Of a stretch of DNA of 32,346 nt, positions 1 through 8,203 are shown in pieces. Origin of the DNA: Alphaproteobacteria bacterium (GTDB lineage Bacteria > Pseudomonadota > Alphaproteobacteria > Micropepsales > Micropepsaceae); the NCBI GenBank assembly GCA_019242395.1, contig JAFAVP010000067.1, positions 1-32,346 on the forward strand, written 5' to 3'. Made by a program: the position numbers and the translations under genes. Each line of letters starts with the position of its first letter. Positions within the stretch are counted from its first letter, which is position 1. The notes beneath the pieces were generated by a model. It was not told the DNA's origin, searched no databases, and saw only the letters and a program-made list of their open reading frames with translations.

Positions 1-1531
1 TGTTTACGAAAGAAAGAAGCACAAATCCGAGTGATACGCCGATGGTGATTGGAACTCCCGGGTGAACTCGTATCGGCTTGGTTTCCGCAATGCTCCATTT
101 AGATGGAGCGGCATGATACACCCCGTAGCCGAAATAGATTAGCAGACCGATTGCTGTCCAGAACAGCAATCGCAACCAAGTTGCGCCGCCTAGGCTAACC
201 ATCATCACCCCGCAGACGACGATGCCGGCCGGCGCGGTAAACCACACGTAAGGCGTGCGGAACTGCCGCCGCGCGGTGGGAGCCGTCACCCGCAGAATAA
301 GAATACCCGCACATACAGCAATGAAAGCGGCGAGCGTTCCAATCGAGACGAGATCGGCGAGCACATCAAAAGGAAACACCGCCGCCAGCAGTGCAGCAAA
401 GATGCCGATTACTATCGTGCCAAATGCCGGAGTATGAAATTTCGGATGGACCGAAGCGAATTGCGGCCACAGAAAGCCATCGCGTGCCATCGAGAAGAAC
501 ACGCGCGATTGCCCATAGAGCGAGACGAAAACCACTGACGCCAGGCCGACGATCGCTCCGATATTGATGGGCGTCACCAGCCATTTCAGGCCGTCGATCT
601 TCGACACTGCAAAGGAGACGGGGCTGGGAACGTCCAAGGTGCGCCAGTCTGTGATGCCGGTCATCACCACGGCCATCAGCATGTAAAGCACCGTGCAGAC
701 GCCAAGCGAACCAAGAATGCCGATGGGCAGATCGCGGCGCGGATTGCGCGCCTCCTGCGCGGCGACGCTCACCGCCTCGAAACCAAGATAAGCGAAGAAG
801 GCCACGCCGGACGCAGCCAGAATCCCCGTGATGCCGAACCTGCCGAACTGTCCCTCGTTCGGCGGAATGAAGGGCGTGAGGTGCTCGACGCGCACGTAAG
901 AGAGGCCGAAGACGATCACGGCGAGGACAATCGCGACTTTCAGCAGCACCATCAGCCCGTTGAACCGCGCCGTCTCTTTTACGCCCACGACCAGAAAGGT
1001 GGTGAGGATGGCAATCAGCGCCACCGCTGGCACATTGATGATGGCGCCGGTCAAATGCATGTTGCCGAAGCCATTGCCGGCCACAGGTGGACCCATGAAT
1101 TGCGCCGGCAAATGGATGCCGAAATCGCCCAGCAGGCTGCCGAAATAGCCGGACCAGCCGGAACTCACGCCTGCGGCCGAGACTAGATATTCGAGCACCA
1201 TGTTCCAGCCGATGAACCAGGCCATGAAGCGGCCCATTGTGGCGTAGGCATAGGTGTAGGCGCTGCCGGATTCCGGAATCATGGAGGCGAATTCGGCGTA
1301 GCAGAGCCCCGCGAAGAGGCAGCCGAAACCGGCGATCACGAACGAAAGGATCACCGCTGGGCCGGCATGCTGCGCCGCTGCCGTTCCCGTGTAGACGAAA
1401 ATGCCGGCGCCGATGATGGCGCCGATGCCGATGAGGATCAGGTTCACCGGCCCCAGTGCGCGCCTCAGTTCATGCGCCTCTGCGACCACCGGATCGGGTT
1501 GTGTAAGTTCCGCGATATCAGCGCTGCTCAT
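1..1531 (-). CDS. APC-superfamily amino acid permease, C-terminus cut by the window edge
   Basis: The reverse strand is open from an ATG at 1531 to the left edge (510 codons, no stop), so the extreme C-terminus is missing. The product is a polytopic membrane transporter of the amino acid/polyamine/organocation (APC) superfamily, resembling the cationic amino acid transporter (CAT) branch. Residues 37-46 carry the unwound TM1 motif GAIIGAGIFV, and a TM6 region with FFAYLGFEAVS is followed by a conserved ARNPRRDLPIGI loop. I infer about 12 membrane helices and proton-coupled uptake of an amino acid; the substrate cannot be read from sequence. Only a weak purine-rich site (GCGGAAC) precedes the start. 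It lies head to head with a second permease of the same superfamily at 1698, with 166 bases between them. Confidence 0.9.
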   Translation of the reverse strand, partial: MSSADIAELTQPDPVVAEAHELRRALGPVNLILIGIGAIIGAGIFVYTGTAAAQHAGPAVILSFVIAGFGCLFAGLCYAEFASMIPESGSAYTYAYATMGRFMAWFIGWNMVLEYLVSAAGVSSGWSGYFGSLLGDFGIHLPAQFMGPPVAGNGFGNMHLTGAIINVPAVALIAILTTFLVVGVKETARFNGLMVLLKVAIVLAVIVFGLSYVRVEHLTPFIPPNEGQFGRFGITGILAASGVAFFAYLGFEAVSVAAQEARNPRRDLPIGILGSLGVCTVLYMLMAVVMTGITDWRTLDVPSPVSFAVSKIDGLKWLVTPINIGAIVGLASVVFVSLYGQSRVFFSMARDGFLWPQFASVHPKFHTPAFGTIVIGIFAALLAAVFPFDVLADLVSIGTLAAFIAVCAGILILRVTAPTARRQFRTPYVWFTAPAGIVVCGVMMVSLGGATWLRLLFWTAIGLLIYFGYGVYHAAPSKWSIAETKPIRVHPGVPITIGVSLGFVLLSFVN

Positions 1532-1649
1532 GTTCCGCTCGGCCCCTGGTCTTTTCCGCCATCATCATGCCCGCCGCCGCGGCATCCAGCAAATGCAGCG
1601 CGGGAATGCGTCCGAGGACGTAACCTTGCGCCAATCGCATTTGACGCTA

Positions 1650-1661
1650 CTGTCCGGACAG
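1650..1661. promoter_or_regulatory. 12-base perfect palindrome between two divergent permease genes
   Basis: CTGTCCGGACAG is a perfect palindrome in the shared upstream region of the two APC permeases. A TTGACG hexamer at 1641-1646 could be a plus-strand -35 element, but no good -10 follows at normal spacing. An operator is possible. A 12-base palindrome is expected about eight times by chance in a window this long, so the position is the main support. Confidence 0.25.
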
Positions 1662-1697
1662 GGTGGTGCGCAGGGGCCCTGCCGCAGAGGGTGATTC

Positions 1698-3227
1698 ATG
1701 ATGTTCGACCGCGTAAAGCCGTTGAGCGCCATTATGGCGACGGCGGAGAAGAAGGGTTTGCGGCGCTCGCTGGGCGCCTTTCAGCTCACCATGCTCGGTA
1801 TCGGTGCAGTAATCGGCACCGGCATCTTTGTGTTGACGGCCGAGGCGGCACAGAAGGCGGGGCCTGGCATGATGCTCTCCTTCGTGATTGCCGGCTTCGT
1901 CTGCGCGGTTGCCGCCCTCTGTTATGCTGAGCTGGCGGCAATGGTCCCGGTGGCGGGCTCTGCTTACACCTATACCTATGCGGTGATGGGAGAACTGCTC
2001 GCCTGGATGGTGGGATGGGCGCTCATCCTGGAATACGCGGTTGGCGCAAGCGCCGTGGCGGTTGGATGGTCCGGCTATTTCGTTGGACTGATGCGCTCCT
2101 CTCTGGGAATCGACGTGCCATTATGGCTTTCGGTTGGGCCCAGTCAGGGCGGCCTCATCAACCTTCCTGCGGTGGTTATTGCGGCGCTTGTCACGGGCCT
2201 GCTGATCATCGGCACCACCGAGAGCGCGCGGGTGAACGCCATTCTCGTCGCCGTCAAGGTTGCCGCGCTCACGCTCTTTATTGCGTTGACACTGCCGATG
2301 CTGAAGGGGGCCAACTTTCACCCCTTCATTCCCAATGGCTGGGGAACGGTCGGCGTGGTCGGCGCTGCCTCTTCCATATTTTTCGCGTATGTCGGCTTCG
2401 ATGCCGTTTCCACTGCGGCGGAGGAAACCGTCAATCCGCAGCGCAACGTCCCGATCGGGTTGATCGGCAGCCTGCTGATTTGCACGGTGTTCTATTTGCT
2501 GGTGGCGGCCGGCGCGATCGGCACGATAGGCGCCCAGCCCGTGCGCGGCGTCATGGGCCAGATTCTGGCCCCCGGCACGCCGGAACTGGCGCAAAGGTGC
2601 GTGGCTATTGTGGCCAGCGGTGCCGCCCAGCCGTTGACGTGCAGCCACGAGGCTCTGGCGCACGTGCTTCGCAGCATTGGGTACACCCATTTCGGCAATC
2701 TGATCGGCGTGGCTGCGTTCCTGGCGCTGCCTTCGGTCGTGCTCATGATGATGTACGGGCAGACGCGCATCTTCTTCGTTATGGCGCGCGACGGCCTGCT
2801 GCCGCGTAGGCTTGCGTCGGTGCATCCGCGTTGGCGCACGCCCCATGTGGTGACGGCCTTTACCGGCCTTGTTGTCATCTGCATGGCGGCCTTTCTTCCG
2901 GTTGGAAAACTCGCGGACTACTCCAACTCGGGAACACTCTTCGCCTTCGCCATGGTGGCTGTGTCTGTGCTAGTCTTGCGCCGCAAGGATCCGGCGCGTC
3001 GCCGTCCGTTTCGCGCTCCCGCGCTCTACATTGTGGCGCCACTGGCGATCGCCGGTTGCGCGATCCTCTATGCCAAACTTCCGTTGATCGCGATTTTGGT
3101 TCTGCCAATCTGGGGGGCTGTCGGCCTGTTGGTGTACTTCGGCTATGGCCGGCCGCGCAGCTACGTGGCCCGCGGAATTGTCGATGTCGAGGAAGACGCG
3201 CCGCCGATCCACGGCGTCCAAACATGA
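1698..3227 (+). CDS. APC-superfamily (CAT-like) amino acid permease
   Basis: A 509-residue membrane transporter of the APC superfamily, probably taking up an amino acid across the inner membrane. The TM1 motif GAVIGTGIFV is at residues 36-45, and the TM6 segment FFAYVGFDAVSTAAEE is followed by NPQRNVPIGLIGSL, as in bacterial cationic amino acid transporters. AGAGGG at 1686-1691 places a ribosome site 6 bases before the first of two tandem ATGs. Between TM7 and TM8 the protein has an enlarged loop (about residues 283-330) with two cysteines, a feature I recall from some proteobacterial APC permeases. It is a divergent relative of the permease at 1..1531, but the two are clearly different in detail. 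The gene ends 29 bases from the convergent methyltransferase gene. Substrate unknown. Confidence 0.92.
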   Translation: MMFDRVKPLSAIMATAEKKGLRRSLGAFQLTMLGIGAVIGTGIFVLTAEAAQKAGPGMMLSFVIAGFVCAVAALCYAELAAMVPVAGSAYTYTYAVMGELLAWMVGWALILEYAVGASAVAVGWSGYFVGLMRSSLGIDVPLWLSVGPSQGGLINLPAVVIAALVTGLLIIGTTESARVNAILVAVKVAALTLFIALTLPMLKGANFHPFIPNGWGTVGVVGAASSIFFAYVGFDAVSTAAEETVNPQRNVPIGLIGSLLICTVFYLLVAAGAIGTIGAQPVRGVMGQILAPGTPELAQRCVAIVASGAAQPLTCSHEALAHVLRSIGYTHFGNLIGVAAFLALPSVVLMMMYGQTRIFFVMARDGLLPRRLASVHPRWRTPHVVTAFTGLVVICMAAFLPVGKLADYSNSGTLFAFAMVAVSVLVLRRKDPARRRPFRAPALYIVAPLAIAGCAILYAKLPLIAILVLPIWGAVGLLVYFGYGRPRSYVARGIVDVEEDAPPIHGVQT

Positions 3228-3256
3228 TCGCTGCAGTGATGCCGATGCCTGTCAGT

Positions 3257-3910
3257 TTACGGAGCTAGCTGGTAAACGCTAGTTTCCCGGATTTCCCGAT
3301 CCTCGAGTTCCCGGGTGGTCTGGACAGAGTATGTCGCGAGCTTTTGAACACCTGTCTTAGGAAAGTAGGAGCGGCCCGGATCGCCAAGCAGCACGTGTGC
3401 GCCGTTGCGGACGCGCTCCGTCAGCCAGGCCAGCAGCCGTTCCGCCAACGGCCGCTCGTAGCACATGTCGCCTATCAGGATGAAGGCCCAGCCCCGGGTG
3501 GAGCCAATGATGTCCTCCGCTGTCGTTTGGACCGTTGTGCCGTTCGCGGCAGCGTTGAGGCTGATGGCGGCGAGGGCGAACGGATCGATGTCGCTGGCCA
3601 GCACCTCGGCCGCACCGGATTTCGCCGCCGCAATCGCGATCAATCCCGACCCGGAGCCGAAATCCAGCACGGACTTACCGGCAACTTCATGAGCGTTGTC
3701 CAAGATATAGCGGGCGAGTGCCTGGCCCCCGGCCCACGCGAAAGCCCAATAGGGAGGAGGAATGCCCTCCGCCTCCAGCTCCTCCTCCGTCTTGCGCCAC
3801 AAGGGCACCACTTCGGTCGCAAGATGCAGGCGAATCTCCGGCACAAGCGGCGGCGCCATAAGCGCTGTGTTTTCGCGGATGAACTGAATCGGATCGGGCG
3901 GAGAATTCAC
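3257..3910 (-). CDS. class I SAM methyltransferase, ETF-beta lysine methyltransferase (METTL20) type
   Basis: A 217-residue Rossmann-fold methyltransferase. Motif I (LDFGSGSGL) is at residues 82-90 and the motif II acid is in SDIDP at 106-110. The family-specific PPYWAFAW segment at 52-59 and GDMCYE at 147-152 match the seven-beta-strand METTL20 group. Known bacterial and human METTL20 enzymes trimethylate lysines of the electron transfer flavoprotein beta subunit and modulate electron flow from acyl-CoA dehydrogenases. Function here is by family resemblance; a different protein substrate is possible. I chose the GTG at 3910 because it overlaps the desaturase stop as GTGA (3907-3910), implying translational coupling; the longer open frame upstream lies entirely inside the desaturase gene. 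Confidence 0.82.
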   Translation of the reverse strand: MNSPPDPIQFIRENTALMAPPLVPEIRLHLATEVVPLWRKTEEELEAEGIPPPYWAFAWAGGQALARYILDNAHEVAGKSVLDFGSGSGLIAIAAAKSGAAEVLASDIDPFALAAISLNAAANGTTVQTTAEDIIGSTRGWAFILIGDMCYERPLAERLLAWLTERVRNGAHVLLGDPGRSYFPKTGVQKLATYSVQTTRELEDREIRETSVYQLAP

Positions 3911-4860
3911 GCGGGCAGCGCGGCGGGTTCCGGTTTGCTGAGTGCGAGCCGCAGCATCGCCAGATAGCTCGGCTGGATTTCCATCTGCGGGCCGTAGCCT
4001 CTGGCGAGCAGCAGTGCGTGCAGCTTCGGAAGATTGAAGCACGGCACATACATCAGAGCGTGATGATCTACGTGGTAGTTGACCCAGTAAGGCGCAACAA
4101 ATGCGCGCTCGAGAAAGGAAGCGTAGGTGGTGCGTGCGTTACGCAGGACGTCGTCGTTGTCCGGCACCACCGCATGCTCGGCGATGTTGCGGATGCGGGT
4201 AATGACCTGTTGCCAGGTGAGCAGCGGAAACAGCCAGAACAAGAGGTAGTAATGCGGCCTGCCGAAGGCGGATAGCAGCGCCAGTAGCACGGCGTTCACG
4301 ATCAGCGGCCCGCCGAGCTTGCGGCGGAAGGTTGCGAAGCGGAGCGCGAGTGGTTCGCCTGATTCGCCCAACGCAGCTTTGATCTGCGCGCGGCGTTGCT
4401 TGAACCCTGTCTGCCCCGTGACGTCGCGGATCATCTTGCGGCGAAAGCTCGATTTCGTGATCGGAAACGGCGTGGACAGCACAAGATCGGGATCGTCCGG
4501 CTGCTGCGTGGAGCGATGATGCTGCAGGTGATAGTGGCGGTAAGGAATGGTATCGGCGAACACCGGAAAGGCGCACAGCCATTGGCTTATCCACTCGTTC
4601 CGCGCCCGCGTCCGCATCAGCACGCCATGGGCTCCGTCGTGCATCAGAATGGCAAGGCCCAACTGCCGGCTGCCGATCACCAGCACCGCGAGCACGAAGG
4701 TGAGCGGGTTCGGCCACAGGGCGAACAATGCCATGGCGCCGGCGATCACGAGCCAGGCATGCGCGACGCACAGCAGCCCGTTGACGTCCGAGCGCGCCCG
4801 CACCGTCGCCAATTCGGTGGCGGAAAAAACCTGGGTGGGATCGAAACGCCGGGCGTTCAC
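3907..4860 (-). CDS. membrane fatty-acid desaturase family protein
   Basis: An integral-membrane diiron desaturase/hydroxylase, 317 residues from the GTG at 4860. Three histidine boxes are visible: HDGAH at residues 74-78, HLQHH at 111-115 and HVDHH at 263-267, with an extra histidine in RNIAEH at 229. The order and spacing fit the fatty acid desaturase superfamily, which also includes carotenoid ketolases and alkane hydroxylases, so the substrate is open; a fatty acyl group is most likely. Two hydrophobic hairpins flank the boxes. The gene begins 7 bases after the ubiA stop and its stop overlaps the methyltransferase start. An alternative ATG-type start at 4908 would overlap ubiA by about 40 bases and adds an uncharacteristic N-terminus. 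Confidence 0.87.
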   Translation of the reverse strand: MNARRFDPTQVFSATELATVRARSDVNGLLCVAHAWLVIAGAMALFALWPNPLTFVLAVLVIGSRQLGLAILMHDGAHGVLMRTRARNEWISQWLCAFPVFADTIPYRHYHLQHHRSTQQPDDPDLVLSTPFPITKSSFRRKMIRDVTGQTGFKQRRAQIKAALGESGEPLALRFATFRRKLGGPLIVNAVLLALLSAFGRPHYYLLFWLFPLLTWQQVITRIRNIAEHAVVPDNDDVLRNARTTYASFLERAFVAPYWVNYHVDHHALMYVPCFNLPKLHALLLARGYGPQMEIQPSYLAMLRLALSKPEPAALPA

Positions 4861-4867
4861 GCCCGCT

Positions 4868-5830
4868 TTATATGGCGCTTCCGGCCGCGTGGGAAATCCA
4901 GCTGGCAATCCCGTAAGCCAAGGCGATCAGGCCACCCGCTTCGCGGTTGGAACGGAACAGCCGAAGACAAATGGGGGGCGACTCCAGATCCAGCCGCCGG
5001 AGTTGCCACAGGAAGTGTCCCAGCACGGGAAGCAGCAGCGCCGCCGCGGCTGCTTTGCGGAAGCCATAGTCCCCCGCGGCTGCGATCAAGCCGAAGGCAA
5101 AGAGGTAGAACAGCAATATCCAGGCGCGAGCATCCGTCCCGAACAGCCGCGCCGTCGATTTCACGCCCACCAGTGCATCGTCGTCCACATCCTGCAGCGC
5201 GTAGATGGTGTCGTACCCCAGCGTCCAGAACACGCAGCCGGAATAAAGCACGAGATCGGCCGCTGAGGTTCGGCCGGTCTGGGCGGCAAAGCCGAGAAGG
5301 GCGCCCCAGTTGAAGGTGAGCCCCAGCCAAGCCTGCGGCCACCAGGTGATACGCTTCATTATCGGATAGAGCGCAATGAAGATGAGGGACAGGCCGCCGA
5401 GCGCGATGGCATAGACGTTCAGGGAGAGCAGAATGGCCAGTCCAGCGGCGCCTTGCGCGAGCGCAAACATCCACGCCTGCTTGACCGTCACGGCGCCAGA
5501 CGGAATAGGCCGCGCGCGGGTGCGCGCCACTTGCGCGTCGATGTTTCGATCCAGGATGTCATTATACGTGCAGCCGGCGCCGCGCATGACAACCGCGCCG
5601 ATGCCGAACAGGGCGAGCAGCCACCAATCGCGTACCGTGCTCAGGAAGGCATGCCTTTGAGCGGCGGCTCCGAGGGCCAGCCCGAAAACGCATGGCCAGA
5701 ACAACAGCCATGTGCCGATCGGCCGGTCCAGCCGCGCCAGCCGCAAGTACGGCTGGATGCGTGCTGGCGCCCTGTCCACCCAGCCACGCGGGATAGCATC
5801 GGCAGGGATTGCTTGCGTTTCCTCGAGCAT
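4868..5830 (-). CDS. ubiA: 4-hydroxybenzoate polyprenyltransferase
   Basis: UbiA attaches the polyprenyl chain to 4-hydroxybenzoate in ubiquinone biosynthesis, in the inner membrane. The 320-residue protein has the first Asp-rich motif N90-D91-x2-D94-x3-D98, followed by a TRARPIPSG stretch. The second motif is around YDTIYALQDVDDD (206-218) and is followed by GVKST. These two Mg-diphosphate sites and about nine hydrophobic helices are diagnostic of the UbiA family. The ATG at 5830 is preferred over an in-frame GTG at 5845 because GAGAG lies 8 bases upstream of it. It is the first gene of the run ubiA-desaturase-methyltransferase. Its start is only 37 bases from the divergent rsmE start, so its promoter probably reaches into rsmE. 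Confidence 0.95.
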   Translation of the reverse strand: MLEETQAIPADAIPRGWVDRAPARIQPYLRLARLDRPIGTWLLFWPCVFGLALGAAAQRHAFLSTVRDWWLLALFGIGAVVMRGAGCTYNDILDRNIDAQVARTRARPIPSGAVTVKQAWMFALAQGAAGLAILLSLNVYAIALGGLSLIFIALYPIMKRITWWPQAWLGLTFNWGALLGFAAQTGRTSAADLVLYSGCVFWTLGYDTIYALQDVDDDALVGVKSTARLFGTDARAWILLFYLFAFGLIAAAGDYGFRKAAAAALLLPVLGHFLWQLRRLDLESPPICLRLFRSNREAGGLIALAYGIASWISHAAGSAI

Positions 5831-5867
5831 GCAGCACTCTCTCACGGCGTGAACGGATCGGCCAACT

Positions 5868-6614
5868 ATGAACGATCATCTGAGCGAGCCGGGTGGCAAG
5901 GTGCGGCTCTTTGTCGAGGCGCCGCTCGCCGAAGCCGCGCATGTGCAGGCGAGCGAAGCACAGGCGCATTACCTGCTCCACGTCATGCGGGCGAGAGCCG
6001 GAGATCGCGTTTCGCTGTTCAACGGCCACGATGGCGAATGGCTCGCGCAAATTCGAGATGTGAAGAAAAGCGGCTGCGCCTTCGGCTGCGAGCAGCAAAC
6101 GCGAACTCAGGTAGACACACCCGATCTGTGGCTATGCTTCGCGCCGATCAAGAAGACGCCGGCAGACTATCTCACGCAAAAGGCTACCGAGCTGGGGGTT
6201 TCTGTTCTACAGCCGGTGATCACACGGCGCACCATCGTTTCTCGCGTGAATACCGGACGCATGCGCGCCAACGCCATCGAAGCGTCCGAGCAATCCGAGC
6301 GGCTCAGCGTTCCTGAAATCCGCGAGCCGGTTTTGCTTGAAAAACTGATCGCGGCGTGGCCCACCGAACGGCAACTCATCTTCTGCGACGAAGCCGGTCA
6401 GGCACCTCCGCTTGCACAGGTGCTGCGGGGCGCCACCAGTGCCTGGGCGGTGCTTACGGGTCCTGAGGGCGGATTTGATCCCACCGAGCGGGAGATGATC
6501 CGCTCGAAACCATTTGTCACGCCGGTGTCGCTTGGGCCCCGTATCCTGCGTGCAGATACCGCCGGTCTGGCTGCCGTGGCGGTCTGGCAGGCTCTCGCTG
6601 GTGACTGGCGCTGA
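5868..6614 (+). CDS. rsmE: 16S rRNA (uracil-1498-N3)-methyltransferase
   Basis: RsmE is a SPOUT-class methyltransferase that modifies U1498 of 16S rRNA in the assembled 30S subunit. The 248-residue protein has an N-terminal PUA-like domain (about residues 12-80). The C-terminal trefoil-knot SAM site is shown by TGPEGGF at 197-203 and LGPRILRADTA at 222-232, the signature of the family. No clear Shine-Dalgarno site precedes the ATG at 5868; an in-frame GTG at 5901 is an alternative, but the upstream start gives a normal N-terminus. It is divergent from ubiA across 37 bases and upstream of gshA, which seems to have its own promoter. Confidence 0.95.
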   Translation: MNDHLSEPGGKVRLFVEAPLAEAAHVQASEAQAHYLLHVMRARAGDRVSLFNGHDGEWLAQIRDVKKSGCAFGCEQQTRTQVDTPDLWLCFAPIKKTPADYLTQKATELGVSVLQPVITRRTIVSRVNTGRMRANAIEASEQSERLSVPEIREPVLLEKLIAAWPTERQLIFCDEAGQAPPLAQVLRGATSAWAVLTGPEGGFDPTEREMIRSKPFVTPVSLGPRILRADTAGLAAVAVWQALAGDWR

Positions 6615-6651
6615 CATGCAACTTCGCGAGAGCCGGGTTGCGCGGCTTGCC

Positions 6652-6680
6652 TTGCCGCGAAGGTGGACGGAAACTACATA
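6652..6680 (+). promoter_or_regulatory. candidate sigma70-type promoter for gshA
   Basis: TTGCCG (6652-6657) and TACATA (6675-6680) are separated by exactly 17 bases, in the gap between rsmE and gshA. Both match the consensus only partly. The -35 overlaps a 6-base-pair hairpin, CGCGGC/GCCGCG (6641-6659), that could fold at the rsmE mRNA end. No T-tract follows that hairpin, so I do not call it a terminator. Confidence 0.33.
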
Positions 6681-6753
6681 AGCCTGAACGGCTGCATCAG
6701 AATTCATGCACAGCCGGTGGGGTGTTTGCCGTCAAGCGGCCGCAGGAGGCGTC

Positions 6754-8118
6754 ATGTCCATACCGCAGCATGCGGGTGGCCCGATCGGGTCGCGCGACGA
6801 CCTCGTCCGCTATCTGGAGCGGGGCTGCAAACCGCGCGAACAGTGGCGCATCGGCACCGAGCACGAGAAGTTCATCTACGATCTGACCACCTTGAAGCCG
6901 GTGCCCTACGAGGGCCGTCCTGGGATTCGTGCGTTGCTGGAAGGCATGCGACGCTTCGGCTGGTCGCCGGTGATGGAAGGCGACAACATCATTGGGCTTA
7001 CGGGCAAGGACGGCGCCATCAGCCTCGAGCCGGGGGGGCAGTTCGAACTTTCAGGCGCGGCGCTCAAATCGGTGCACGAAACCTGCAGCGAAGTGAACAC
7101 GCACCAGGACCAGGTGCGGCAGGTAGCAGCGGAGATCGGCGCTGGTGCCATCGGGCTCGGCTACGCCCCCTCGTGGCGGCTGAACCAAGTCCCGATGATG
7201 CCGAAGGGCCGTTATGCCATCATGCGGGATTACATGCCGAAGGTGGGCGGCTACGGACACGAAATGATGTTCCGCACCTGCACGGTGCAGGTGAATCTCG
7301 ATTTTTCCAATGAATCCGACATGGTGAAGAAGTTCCGCGTGGGGCTCGCGTTGCAGCCCGTCGCCACGGCGCTGTTCGCCAATTCACCGTTCCGCGAGGG
7401 CAAGCCGAATGGCTTCCTCTCGTATCGCTCACACATCTGGACGGATGTCGACAATGATCGCGCCGGGATGTTGCCCTGGGTGTTCCAAGGCGGCATGGGG
7501 TTCGAACGCTACGTCGATTATGCGCTGGATGTTCCGATGTACTTCGTCTACCGCGACGGCCGCTACATCGATGTCGCCGGCCGCAGCTTCCGCGCATTCC
7601 TTGAGGGGAATGTTCCGGAGTTGAACGGGATTACGCCTACAATGGACGATTGGGCGGATCACCTCACCACCATCTTTCCGGAAGTGCGGCTGAAAACGTT
7701 TCTGGAAATGCGCGGCGCCGACGGCGGTTCGTGGCGGCGCATCTGTGGGCTGCCCGCTTTGTGGGTCGGCCTTTATTATGACCAGGGTGCGCTCGATGCC
7801 GCCTGGGACTTGGTGAACGGCTGGACGGCGGAGGAGAGGCAGGCGATGCGCGATGCCGTCCCCAGGCTGGGATTTGCGGCACCGTTCCGTAATCGCACGG
7901 TTGGCGAAATAGCGCGCGAGATGCTGGACATTTCCGCTGCTGGTTTGCGCCGGCGTGCCAATGAAGACGCGGCTGGAAGTTCGGAAGAAGGTTTCCTGCT
8001 GCCGCTGCGGGAACTTGTCGAACGGGGCTACACCCGCGCCGAAGAACTGCTGCATAAGTTTCACGGCGAATGGAACGGCGATCTTTCCCGGCTATTCGCC
8101 GAGTACAATTTTTTCTAG
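6754..8118 (+). CDS. gshA: glutamate-cysteine ligase, class II (plant/alphaproteobacterial type)
   Basis: Catalyses the ATP-dependent first step of glutathione synthesis, joining glutamate to cysteine, in the cytoplasm. The 454-residue protein belongs to the GCS2 family: IGTEHEKF at residues 33-40, SLEPGGQFELSG, then the MFRTCTVQVNLD and TDVDNDRAGMLPW stretches, as in plant GSH1 and alphaproteobacterial enzymes. It is unrelated in detail to the E. coli-type GshA. The ATG at 6754 has a full AGGAGG 4 bases upstream (6744-6749); an earlier in-frame ATG at 6706 lacks such support. The leader contains an interrupted stem (CGGCT-GCAT / ATGC-AC-AGCCG, about 6688-6715) just before the ribosome site. 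A secreted peroxiredoxin gene follows 85 bases later. Confidence 0.95.
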   Translation: MSIPQHAGGPIGSRDDLVRYLERGCKPREQWRIGTEHEKFIYDLTTLKPVPYEGRPGIRALLEGMRRFGWSPVMEGDNIIGLTGKDGAISLEPGGQFELSGAALKSVHETCSEVNTHQDQVRQVAAEIGAGAIGLGYAPSWRLNQVPMMPKGRYAIMRDYMPKVGGYGHEMMFRTCTVQVNLDFSNESDMVKKFRVGLALQPVATALFANSPFREGKPNGFLSYRSHIWTDVDNDRAGMLPWVFQGGMGFERYVDYALDVPMYFVYRDGRYIDVAGRSFRAFLEGNVPELNGITPTMDDWADHLTTIFPEVRLKTFLEMRGADGGSWRRICGLPALWVGLYYDQGALDAAWDLVNGWTAEERQAMRDAVPRLGFAAPFRNRTVGEIAREMLDISAAGLRRRANEDAAGSSEEGFLLPLRELVERGYTRAEELLHKFHGEWNGDLSRLFAEYNFF

Positions 8119-8203
8119 GGCAGCTGCCGAACCCTGGAAGCATCCCGGATTGATCCGCGGCCTGCCTGTGGTCACAATAGGAGAACGATGGGAGGAAAAG
8201 CTG

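Noticed and set aside
2121-2846. Long antisense open frame opposite the second permease
   Set aside because: Arg/His-rich, repeat-free, no family features and fully covered by the permease gene.
3255-3277. GTTTAC...GTAAAC inverted repeat at the convergent junction of permease and methyltransferase genes
   Set aside because: Only six base pairs with an 11-base spacer and no T-tract; partly within coding sequence, so not called a terminator.
8118-8129. GGCAGCTGCC palindrome just after the gshA stop
   Set aside because: A 10-base palindrome with no loop or T-tract; such palindromes are frequent by chance in GC-rich DNA.
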